NCBI GenBank assembly: GCA_015698305.1
Contig: CP048620.1
Coordinates: 1,638,557 to 1,702,556, forward strand
Source: Candidatus Nitrohelix vancouverensis
GTDB taxonomy: Bacteria; Nitrospinota; Nitrospinia; Nitrospinales; VA-1
Direction: 5' to 3'
DNA length: 64,000 nt
Under the pieces are notes generated by a model. It did not search any database and had not been told where the DNA came from. It saw only the letters and a program-made list of their open reading frames with translations. A program made the translations under genes and the position numbers. Shown here in pieces: positions 53,934 through 62,171 of this stretch (positions within the stretch are counted from its first letter, which is position 1; each line of letters starts with the position of its first letter).

Positions 53934-55304
53934 TCAATTTTCAGATGCAATGTGGTCAAGAATCAGACTGGCGACATCTTCGATATGCAGTCGGTCCTGA
54001 TACAGTCTGGACGGCAGAATACAATGCGCGTCGTAAGATGTGTGCATGCCTGTCATGGGACCTTTGCCCATGAGCGCTTCTTTCTGGATGTATCCTTTCA
54101 GGTCGTAGCCGTCGTTGGCGAGGCAGACAAGGTCGGGCCCTTTTGACGAAGATTGTCCCGAGTACAGATCTTCCTTTTTATAAACGGATCGGATGATTGG
54201 AATTCCATCGTCGTCTTTTAACTGGGACAAGCCGTCTTCTAATTCTTTCAGAAGAAGGTCCTTGCCCGAAGCGTTTACCGACCCTCTAGGGAACTTCCCC
54301 TGTTCATTAATATAGAGTCTGCCCGGGTCCATGGCAAAGGCTTGGCTGGGCGTTTCGATTTGCTCATAGAAACTTTTACCGGGGTTCAGCTTGAGGAATC
54401 CCTGTTTCTTCAGCCAGGCGTTCAGATAGACTTCCTTTTTGGACTCGGTGAAACCGTGATCGGAGACGGTGATGAACAGTCCTTTTCCCTGTGTCTGATC
54501 CATGAATTTGTTGAATAGCCGTCCAACAATCGTATCGAGTTTTTTGTAGAATTTAACAAAGGTTTCGTGGCGCGGGTGGTTGGCGTCGAATGCGGCGTCG
54601 TAGAAAAAGTGATGCAAACGATCCGTTTCGGTGATGCCGCCCATGAACAGATCCCAGCTTTCATTTTCCATGAGGTGTTCGTAGGCGAGCAGTCGTTTGT
54701 CCAGTGCGAGAAACAGTTCGCTGAAAAATTCTTCAGGAGCAGAAACCGCTTTGGTCGCATCAACGTCCGGGATATAGCCGATGGAGATCAAATAATTGTA
54801 GAGCGATTGGGGGAATGTTCCGGTTTTTAAGTCAGGGCAAACAAAGCCCGCCGTCATGAGTCCGTTGAGTTTTTGTGCGGGGTAGGTCTGCGGGATATTT
54901 AAAATGATGGAGCGAATGTCTCTCGTAAATTTATTCTTGTAGTTCCCGCTCAGAAGTGACGTTTTGCCGCTAGACCCATTCTCCATGATCTCCCACACTG
55001 TTGGCGCAGTTATGTTTGTGAAGTTTGGAAAAAATATTTCGTAGCTGTTGGGGAGCAGGTCGACAAAGCCAAAGATGCCATGCTCTCCGGGATTGCTTCC
55101 GGTCATGAAAGACGTCCACGATGTGGAAGATACATCGGGAATGGATGCATCCATTTGAGTCAAACTGTGTCCTTGTTGCCGGATTTTTTTGAATTCGGGA
55201 AGATGGCCGTCGTTGATATAACGTTCCAGCAATGTGAAGGAAACTCCATCGAGCCCCAGCGCGAGCGTCTTATTGTGGCTTGGCATTGAATCAGAGTGGG
55301 GCAT
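53934..55304 (-). CDS. Alkaline-phosphatase-superfamily (type I phosphodiesterase/nucleotide pyrophosphatase-like) protein
   Basis: 456 residues. ALGLDGVSF supplies the first metal-binding Asp; SSTSWTSFMTGSNPGEHGIFGF holds the Thr/Ser nucleophile region; GGITETDRLHHFFYD and ITVSDHGFTESK give the further Asp/His ligands of the alkaline-phosphatase fold. No signal peptide is visible, so it seems cytoplasmic, unlike most periplasmic family members. It is 12 bp upstream of CysD and follows a longer homologue in the operon. Substrate unknown; a nucleotide-activated or phosphorylated glycan end is possible. Confidence 0.82.
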   Translation of the reverse strand: MPHSDSMPSHNKTLALGLDGVSFTLLERYINDGHLPEFKKIRQQGHSLTQMDASIPDVSSTSWTSFMTGSNPGEHGIFGFVDLLPNSYEIFFPNFTNITAPTVWEIMENGSSGKTSLLSGNYKNKFTRDIRSIILNIPQTYPAQKLNGLMTAGFVCPDLKTGTFPQSLYNYLISIGYIPDVDATKAVSAPEEFFSELFLALDKRLLAYEHLMENESWDLFMGGITETDRLHHFFYDAAFDANHPRHETFVKFYKKLDTIVGRLFNKFMDQTQGKGLFITVSDHGFTESKKEVYLNAWLKKQGFLKLNPGKSFYEQIETPSQAFAMDPGRLYINEQGKFPRGSVNASGKDLLLKELEDGLSQLKDDDGIPIIRSVYKKEDLYSGQSSSKGPDLVCLANDGYDLKGYIQKEALMGKGPMTGMHTSYDAHCILPSRLYQDRLHIEDVASLILDHIASEN

Positions 55305-55372
55305 GGGAGTTTAGTTTGCCTGGGATAACGGTGACTGGATGGGCGATCACTTAAAGCCGTTGCAAAAGCGAT

Positions 55373-57370
55373 TCACTTTTGAAAAGAGCGTATCACTTTT
55401 TCAATAATTTTAAATGGAGACGCGCTCTCAAATTCTTTTGAAAACTGCTTGAGCATTTCTTCTTTAGTTTTGAGTTCTTTGTATTGTTTCTGCAACATGT
55501 CGTCTCTGATCGCGATCTCTCCGTATAACTCGTCGTTCAATTGAGCGTATGCCTGGTCTCTTTTTTCAACTTCTTTATAGAGGTCCTGCAACATGGAGTC
55601 CCTGAGTTTTACGGATTCGTCTCGTTTAGCATTTTCATAATTTAACGATTCTACGATTTTTTCGTGATCAGTTTTTAATTGATTGATTAGAGCGTCTTGT
55701 CTTTTCAAAGAATCCTGCATTGTTTGAATGTACCGATCCTTGTCGGAATCCTGGTTCTCAGGTTCTGGGGGGCTCGGGGATTCAAGTTCAGAGAATCCCT
55801 CTATGTAGCCAAGAGCCGCCAGTCGTTGTTTGATTGCGTCTGAGTGGTCTGGATTCGCAGTCTCTGCTTCCTCGGATGTTTGTGGTGAATTCCATTTGAA
55901 GTCAAATGGGAAATGAGACTCCTCGTTAGGGTAATAGTCAGAGAGTTCTCGAATTGGTTTTCCGTCGATGCCTTGGGGGAGTGGAAGACCCATCAGGCGC
56001 ATGACGGTTGGCGCGATGTCTTCTATTTTAGCGTGAGGAATGCTGGTCGGCTGAATGGGCCCATGGCCGACAAATAAGACGCCCCATTTTTCGTGCATGC
56101 TGGTGTAGCCTGTGATCGGTCGTTTGCGCGCCAGCAGTTCCTGGGTTTTTAACGAGGGATTGTTCAGGGTTCCCTCGTCGTATTCAATGACGATATCCGG
56201 CATTTGATGTTTCAAGGCGCCTGAAAACAACTCATCTCCGGAGTAAATCCGTTTGAAAAGAACTTCCCTGGTTTCTTTTTCATAGGCGTAAAGTTTCTGG
56301 GTTATTTCCGATGTGACTTTTGATGCGTCTTCGGTGGAAATTTTACCCCAGGGTTCTCGACCCTTGACGTTCAGCCGAATCCCTCCGTGTAGTCCAAAGG
56401 CGTAAGCGGTGGTTTCTCCCCAATCGATCATTTCATGAAAATCGTCGATTTCATATCCCGAGTGGTAGTCCTTGTTCTCTGTCTTTTGTTTTACAAGGTA
56501 ACCATTATTTTCGAGCCATTTGTTGATGGCAAAGCTCTGGTACACCCTTGTCATGCCATGATCGCTATTGATGACGACGATGACATCGTCATCCAGCGTT
56601 GAAATAAATTGCTCGAATGCTTTATCAAAGGCAAGCGCGATTTGCTGAAGAGGGCTGTCCTCTGCTTCTTCGTAGGCCTGAAAGTCAGGGTGAGACAGGT
56701 CCACGTTGTGCCATGTGAAATGTTGAAACACGTCAAAGTCTGTGAACGTTGTTACGATGAGGTTCCATTCGGCCTTTTGCATGATTTGCTGAATCATATC
56801 AAAGCGTGCTGGAATACTCGCCAGTGTCTGGCTCAATATTTGACTGCGGTATGCTGAATCATCGTCCCATTTATTGTGATCGACTACGGGGTTTTGAAGA
56901 TACTTTCCCAGCAGGGAGTTTTTATATACCGTGTCGATGCCCAGTTGTTGGAAGCCCCCCTGAAACAGGGAATCAGACTCTTGCAATGGGTGGTAGGGCG
57001 GATTGATGACAACGGTATGATCGTTCGTTTGCGTGGCGTCTGCAAAAACTGTGTTGAATAAAATAGTTTTTTGGGACAAGGCGTCCAGATATTTCCATAG
57101 CGCCCCGTGCTTGTAATGATCCAGATCGAGAGTCAGGTTGTAAAGCCCCTCTTTATGAGTCAAAAAATCCAGTATTCCATGATTGGCCGGGAGTAAACCG
57201 GAATAGGTCGTGTTCCATGCGCCAGGGGACATGGGCGGAACCACAGTCGCCAGATTGGCTCTGAAATTTCTATGCATCCACTGAGAAAAAAAAGGAATTT
57301 TCCCTGAGTGATGCAATATGTTCAATAGCCTGTAATTTAAGGCGTCAAGCCCGAGCATCAAGACTTTCAT
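55373..57370 (-). CDS. Alkaline-phosphatase-superfamily protein with long C-terminal coiled coil
   Basis: 665 residues. N terminus MKVLMLGLDALNYRLL (metal Asp), MSPGAWNTTYSGLLPANHGILDF (nucleophile region), FTDFDVFQHFTWH and VVINSDHGMTRVYQ (metal ligands) place it in the AlkP/phosphodiesterase fold. From about 541 to 650 it is a heptad-rich, highly charged segment with recurring RD-x-ML or RD-x-AY units, and it ends with an amphipathic SPFKIIEKVIRSFQK. No signal peptide. It is one base from the Wzt gene (57372), so it is strongly coupled to the exporter. The shape recalls chain-terminating proteins such as WbdD, where a coiled coil measures O-antigen length, but the enzymatic fold is different (inference). 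Confidence 0.82.
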   Translation of the reverse strand: MKVLMLGLDALNYRLLNILHHSGKIPFFSQWMHRNFRANLATVVPPMSPGAWNTTYSGLLPANHGILDFLTHKEGLYNLTLDLDHYKHGALWKYLDALSQKTILFNTVFADATQTNDHTVVINPPYHPLQESDSLFQGGFQQLGIDTVYKNSLLGKYLQNPVVDHNKWDDDSAYRSQILSQTLASIPARFDMIQQIMQKAEWNLIVTTFTDFDVFQHFTWHNVDLSHPDFQAYEEAEDSPLQQIALAFDKAFEQFISTLDDDVIVVINSDHGMTRVYQSFAINKWLENNGYLVKQKTENKDYHSGYEIDDFHEMIDWGETTAYAFGLHGGIRLNVKGREPWGKISTEDASKVTSEITQKLYAYEKETREVLFKRIYSGDELFSGALKHQMPDIVIEYDEGTLNNPSLKTQELLARKRPITGYTSMHEKWGVLFVGHGPIQPTSIPHAKIEDIAPTVMRLMGLPLPQGIDGKPIRELSDYYPNEESHFPFDFKWNSPQTSEEAETANPDHSDAIKQRLAALGYIEGFSELESPSPPEPENQDSDKDRYIQTMQDSLKRQDALINQLKTDHEKIVESLNYENAKRDESVKLRDSMLQDLYKEVEKRDQAYAQLNDELYGEIAIRDDMLQKQYKELKTKEEMLKQFSKEFESASPFKIIEKVIRSFQK

Positions 57371-57371
57371 A

Positions 57372-59243
57372 CTAAGGGTTCCTCAAAATGGACGAAAATT
57401 CAGTCTCATAATTATGGACAAGAATCACGTCCTTTTCCAGATTATTATGTCCTTGAATATTTATTTCATAGCTCCGCGAGTGGATGTCCAGCACGCCTTC
57501 GTTGATGGTGTAGAATTTTCCGGAGGAGCTTTCAAAATAACCTTCATTGAATATCGCGGCAGTCACCTGATATATTCCCTCTCCCAGAGAGAATTTCGGG
57601 CAGTCAAAGTTCACCACACCTGATGAAACTTCTTTGCCGTCGATCAGCGATTCCGAATGCATCAGCCGCATTATCTTTATCGACTGCATCTTGAAAAATG
57701 TAAGTACAAAAATGGGTTTCTGTTTTACGTCGGGATTCAAGACCTTGAAGCTGAATTGAACCTTGAGTGGATCGCCCGTTTTGAAAAAATCACTCGATTG
57801 GTTTGATTGATCTATGAAATCGACAGATGTGATCATGATATCATGAGTGCCGACACGTTTCATTTCCTGCCCGAGATGGAGAAAATTTTTGTTTTTCACG
57901 GTTTCGAACGATTGGAACTCGGTGAAAATTCTTGCGTCGAGGGGGAAGCGAGTTTCCCGCCATTGTTCCGTTCCAGAATGATCGATAGTTCCTAGTGGAA
58001 TGGCCTGTCCGTTGGGAGGAAAAACATTCACGATAAATTTTGCGGGATAGGAATCAAAGGATTTGATTTTCAGAGCGAAATCCGCGGGGTTCTCTTGTTC
58101 CGCGGCGCCCACCATCATAAGCGAAATTGAATTGGCAATCGCTCCTACAGGTAGAAAATCTCTTGCGCCGGTCCCGTCTTTTTCATAGGCTTCTCCCCAA
58201 TTGGATTCATCTTTGTCGAAAATCAGACCGCTTTCTGAATCCTCCGACGGGTGTTGAGGGCGTCCGCAATCAACAAATGCAAATTGACGCTCGCCTTGTA
58301 ACAACTCAAACGAACTGAAGGAGACCGGGGATTCGAAATTGACCCCCTGTTCTGGCTTGATCTGTATATAAAGAGCGGACGCATTCGTTTTGGAACTTTC
58401 TGAGTCTTTTGACAGAATCTGGCTTGCGCGATTCGATTGTACGTTGAAAAGGGATTGCTTTGTCATTCGCAGTCGCTTTCTCCTCAGCCGGTCTTCTTCC
58501 TGGGTTTTAATCGAATATTCATAGGCGTCGATCACTTTTTTGGGCGAGTCGTCGCAGATGATTCGTCCGTTATCAATCCATATGAAGCGGTCGCATAGGG
58601 AGCTTGCGGCGTACACATCGTGGGTTACCAGTAAAAGCGTGGTGCCCTGGCCTTCGCAGAGATATTTGATCCGTTCCAGACTTTTCTTCGCAAAATAGGC
58701 GTCGCCGACGCCGAGAACTTCGTCGATGACAAGTATGTCGGGCGTGATGATCGTGGAGGTTGCGAACATGAGTCGCATTCCCATTCCCGTTGAATAGGTT
58801 TTGACGGGTTGGTTGATGTATTCTTCAAGTTCCGCAAATTCGACGATTTCTTCGAGTCGGTTTTCGGCTTCCCTGCCGATGACTCCGAGTTGGGCAAGGT
58901 AGGAAATGACGTTTTCCCTTCCGGTGAAGTCCTGATGAAACCCGGCCCCCATGGTGAGAAGGGCGTGTACTTTTTCAGTGATCTCAATGGAGCCTGATGT
59001 GGGTTCAATGACGCGTGAAAAAAGTTTTAACAGAGTGCTTTTGCCCGCGCCATTCCTGCCGATGAAAGCCACCTTCTCGCCCTGGCGGATTTCAAGGTTG
59101 ACGGATTCAAGCGCTTTGTGTTCGGTGTAGGCCCCGTTATTTGTTTGTAAAAAACCGAGGAGATCAAGAAAACGATACAGGGGTTTTGTATACAGGCGAT
59201 AGATCTTTGTGAGTTCTGTTGCTTTGATTACGATTTTACTCAT
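57372..59243 (-). CDS. Polysaccharide ABC transporter ATP-binding protein (Wzt-like) with an expanded C-terminal region
   Basis: 623 residues, against about 430 for typical Wzt. ATPase landmarks: Walker A GRNGAGKST (62-70), Q-loop region 101-106, signature YSTGMGMRL (150-158), Walker B ILVIDEV (170-176), H-loop THD (207-209). After a basic linker (about 250-270) there are two beta-rich parts: about 290-445 (starting YIQIKPEQGVNF), which has no counterpart in ordinary Wzt, and about 450-610 (RVGTHDIMITSVDFID, FKTGDPLKVQF), the usual Wzt_C glycan-recognition domain. Its start overlaps the permease stop. It powers export of the lipid-linked polymer across the inner membrane, and the extra domain may read the polymer's end. 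Confidence 0.9.
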   Translation of the reverse strand: MSKIVIKATELTKIYRLYTKPLYRFLDLLGFLQTNNGAYTEHKALESVNLEIRQGEKVAFIGRNGAGKSTLLKLFSRVIEPTSGSIEITEKVHALLTMGAGFHQDFTGRENVISYLAQLGVIGREAENRLEEIVEFAELEEYINQPVKTYSTGMGMRLMFATSTIITPDILVIDEVLGVGDAYFAKKSLERIKYLCEGQGTTLLLVTHDVYAASSLCDRFIWIDNGRIICDDSPKKVIDAYEYSIKTQEEDRLRRKRLRMTKQSLFNVQSNRASQILSKDSESSKTNASALYIQIKPEQGVNFESPVSFSSFELLQGERQFAFVDCGRPQHPSEDSESGLIFDKDESNWGEAYEKDGTGARDFLPVGAIANSISLMMVGAAEQENPADFALKIKSFDSYPAKFIVNVFPPNGQAIPLGTIDHSGTEQWRETRFPLDARIFTEFQSFETVKNKNFLHLGQEMKRVGTHDIMITSVDFIDQSNQSSDFFKTGDPLKVQFSFKVLNPDVKQKPIFVLTFFKMQSIKIMRLMHSESLIDGKEVSSGVVNFDCPKFSLGEGIYQVTAAIFNEGYFESSSGKFYTINEGVLDIHSRSYEINIQGHNNLEKDVILVHNYETEFSSILRNP

Positions 59244-60069
59244 GATCCATTAAAAATCCTTTGGATTTTTTGAAGATGGCCGCTCCAACGGCAAAGGTTG
59301 CCACGCTAAAGAAAATATAGAGCGACGCCGAGTACAGGTTCGGGAATTTCCCAAAGAGGAGGCAGTCCCTATACATTTCGGCCATATATGATATCGGATT
59401 TAAATAGATAATGAAATCAAGGCGCTCCGGCACCATGTCGGGTTTGAACCCTATGGGAGAGATAAACAGGATCAATAAAAGGAATAAATTGACAAAATAG
59501 CTGATGTCGGGGAGCGGTATGGCCAGAAAGGAAAGCACCAGAACCAGACCCATCATGAACAAAATCTGAAGGAACAATACAATCGGTAGCCAGAGGATGT
59601 GAAACGATAGTTTCCCGTCCAGCGCGACCATGAAAAATAATATGACCAGGCTGACCAATTGACTGGCGATGCCGATGAGAACAGTTCGAATGGGCACCAG
59701 CTCAATCGGCAACATGACATTTTTCACCAAATGAATGTTCTGCTTCACAGAAACCGTACCCAGCGACAGGGCCTCCATAAAACCCAGGTAAGGAATGAGG
59801 CCGCTGAATATATACAAGACGTAATGGTATTCGCTGAAGCCGGGAAAGCGAACCCTGAAGACTACGAGATAAACAAACAGGTAAAGGCATAACAGCAGGG
59901 CGGGATAGATGAACACCCACAGGAAGCCGAGTATGGACCCTGCGTACCTTTTTTTCAGTTCCACCAGCGTGGTGGCCCACAGGATTTCTTTGTACTGAAG
60001 GATCATGCGGACAAGTTCAACGGCGGCAAGTGTTGACGTTTTGGCGATCTTGAATGGATTGATTCTCAT
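59236..60069 (-). CDS. Polysaccharide ABC transporter permease (Wzm-like)
   Basis: 277 residues with six predicted helices. ILWATTLVELKKRYAGSILGFLWVFIYPALLLCLYLFVY is the conserved start of ABC-2 type Wzm/KpsM/TagG permeases; ISPIGFKPDMV and IIYLNPISYMAEMYRDCLLFG are the late family motifs. It overlaps the ATPase gene at its 3' end and the heparinase-like gene at its 5' end (ATGA), so the three are translated together. It forms the membrane channel for O-antigen, capsule or teichoic-acid-type polymer carried on a lipid. Confidence 0.92.
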   Translation of the reverse strand: MRINPFKIAKTSTLAAVELVRMILQYKEILWATTLVELKKRYAGSILGFLWVFIYPALLLCLYLFVYLVVFRVRFPGFSEYHYVLYIFSGLIPYLGFMEALSLGTVSVKQNIHLVKNVMLPIELVPIRTVLIGIASQLVSLVILFFMVALDGKLSFHILWLPIVLFLQILFMMGLVLVLSFLAIPLPDISYFVNLFLLLILFISPIGFKPDMVPERLDFIIYLNPISYMAEMYRDCLLFGKFPNLYSASLYIFFSVATFAVGAAIFKKSKGFLMDHE

Positions 60070-62171
60070 CGATGGGACAGGCTCTCGCAGAGTTCGCTTA
60101 TTATTTTCTGAAAATCAGCGTCATTGAATGTTTTTTGAGGAACAATGCCGAAACCGTAAAAATGTGTTCCCTCGAGAGTTTCGTCCAGGTCGAAATTCAA
60201 TGCAAGACAATCCATTCTCTTTCCGTAAGAGGGCGAATAGTGCGCGTCGTCGATCCTTCCCCTTAGCGCGGGAGAACTTTTAAACAGTAACTCATGGTTG
60301 GGAGTGTGAATCAAATAATCATCGTCATTTTCCTGGGAGATTTTCACGCCAGGCGCCGTGTGGTAGTGCCAATGCAGGCGATGCGCCCCGCTCCCGGTCA
60401 GTTGATCCACCCAGAACAGGCTACCATCTTTTTTGTATAGCCGGAAACAGCGTTCATGAACCACAGCCTGTTCCAGACGTGAATAGCCGACGTGCTTGCC
60501 GTGGTATTGCGCGTAATGTTCGGCTTCGTTCCAACTGATATGTTCCGCTTGAGCCGCTTCTATAAGACGAAAGAGCCATTCCGGGTTGGTTTCATTCTGC
60601 TCCACGCCGTCGATGGTCAAGGTATTGTGGTAGCCGGTACTTCGGAACAGGTTGCGCGCTTCGGGATCGGATGTATAGACATAACTCCCGGGGTCCACGA
60701 ATACGGCATCGTCGTTCCGGTGATATTCAAAGCTCAGTTGATCGTTGTGTTTGTGATTGCCAAAGCCCTTGGTCCCGACGATTCCATTGCTGATGAGCAG
60801 GTAAACGCTCTGAGTACGATAGACGGCCAATCCCGCTTCTGGAAACAATTTGAAAGTGTCCGGCGGGGCTTGAGAACGGGTAATAGATTTCTGATAGTCC
60901 AATCCCCACCAGGCGGCCTCCCACAAGTCTTTTGGGGAAATATAATTCATCCAGTCGGGGCGATTTAAAATGGAGCTGGCGGGGGCGAGTAGATGGCGTC
61001 CGTCTTGAGGGCGCCATTGGCCGTAGCCAGAAAAAATATGCAATCGGCCATCGTCGGCGTCTCCGATTTGCGGCATCAATCCATCGGGACGTAGTGTGCC
61101 AAGGAAAAAATCCATCATGTTTTCCAACTGCTGGTAGTATTTTTTTGAAAACGGTTCCGAGTGCAATTCTGCCAGTCGCGCCGGGCCTAAAAACAATTCC
61201 ACAACCAGACGGTGGTAGGGAACTGAAGATTCATAGTCTGCGCCGTCGTCTAAAATCTGGACGCTGATTTCTTTTTCAAGGTGTTTGCGGCAATACGACA
61301 ACCATTGCGCTCCAGCGGGCAGTTCCTTGAAGATGCAGGCCAGATAAAACAGCCCTGAAATATTACTTAAAAAATGATTGCTGGTAACTTCATAATTGTT
61401 TTCCAGATTATTGAATATGAAGTGACCGTGGTCAAAGAGCGCTTCATAAGCCTCTTCAATGAATTCAGAGGACAGCGCGTTTTGTGTCATTGACAAACCG
61501 ATAGCCCAATTGGCGGCTCTGAGAGCGACGTCCATCGTGCAGGTCCAGTTGATGCCAATGCCTACCGGGTTGGCCTCCATAAAGTCAACGAGCTGGTCCC
61601 TTATCTCATCGGCGTATTTGCTCTCTTTCGTGAGGAGAAATGCCTGACCCAAAGTGGCCCAGTGCTGGCAACGGGATAGCTCCCATGGAAATTTGATGTC
61701 GGCATTCCCGGGGCGCATGGAATACAACTCCCATTCCTTGTGAGGAATGCCTTCGGGAAACCTCAGCCTCAGTTTGGGGTCGAGATACCAGTCGATTGGC
61801 AAATAGCCATTATGACGCGGTTTGCGTTTGGGGTCTTTGGGAGTGAAGGGACCGCTCCCCAGAAAATCAAATTCATGTCTGAGAATTTGATCGGCATCAG
61901 CGATGCAATGTTGAACCGCTTCTGGAAAATCGTTTCGAATGTCGTTGATTTTATCGTCTGATAAAAAAGTGTATAAGGGTTTTTGTGATTTTATAGTCTC
62001 AAGCCAGCTTGGGAAGTCAGTTCCCGCTTCGTTGAGTTGCAGAGAAAAAGACGAGGGACCGGTCTTTTTCATGGGCCGATTGCGCAAAGCGGACAGAGAT
62101 TTCTTGATCGCCTGTTTTACAAAAACAGGAAGGAAGGGAGCGACCTTGCTGATAAACTGATTGCGTTTCAT
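60066..62171 (-). CDS. Alginate-lyase/heparinase II-III-family protein
   Basis: 701 residues from the ATG at 62171, which overlaps the upstream stop (TCAT on the plus strand); the frame also reaches back to 62210. N-terminal (alpha/alpha) toroid: WELYSMRPGNADIKFPWELSRCQHW, GINWTCTMDVALRAANW, ENNYEVTSNHFLSNISGLFYLA. C-terminal heparinase II/III beta region: GNHKHNDQLSFEYH, VFVDPGSYVYTSDPEARN, STGYHNTLTIDGVEQN. No clear signal peptide. In exopolysaccharide operons such proteins are often polysaccharide lyases or epimerase-like enzymes acting during assembly. Substrate is presumably a uronate-containing part of the locus's own polymer. Confidence 0.85.
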   Translation of the reverse strand: MKRNQFISKVAPFLPVFVKQAIKKSLSALRNRPMKKTGPSSFSLQLNEAGTDFPSWLETIKSQKPLYTFLSDDKINDIRNDFPEAVQHCIADADQILRHEFDFLGSGPFTPKDPKRKPRHNGYLPIDWYLDPKLRLRFPEGIPHKEWELYSMRPGNADIKFPWELSRCQHWATLGQAFLLTKESKYADEIRDQLVDFMEANPVGIGINWTCTMDVALRAANWAIGLSMTQNALSSEFIEEAYEALFDHGHFIFNNLENNYEVTSNHFLSNISGLFYLACIFKELPAGAQWLSYCRKHLEKEISVQILDDGADYESSVPYHRLVVELFLGPARLAELHSEPFSKKYYQQLENMMDFFLGTLRPDGLMPQIGDADDGRLHIFSGYGQWRPQDGRHLLAPASSILNRPDWMNYISPKDLWEAAWWGLDYQKSITRSQAPPDTFKLFPEAGLAVYRTQSVYLLISNGIVGTKGFGNHKHNDQLSFEYHRNDDAVFVDPGSYVYTSDPEARNLFRSTGYHNTLTIDGVEQNETNPEWLFRLIEAAQAEHISWNEAEHYAQYHGKHVGYSRLEQAVVHERCFRLYKKDGSLFWVDQLTGSGAHRLHWHYHTAPGVKISQENDDDYLIHTPNHELLFKSSPALRGRIDDAHYSPSYGKRMDCLALNFDLDETLEGTHFYGFGIVPQKTFNDADFQKIISELCESLSHR

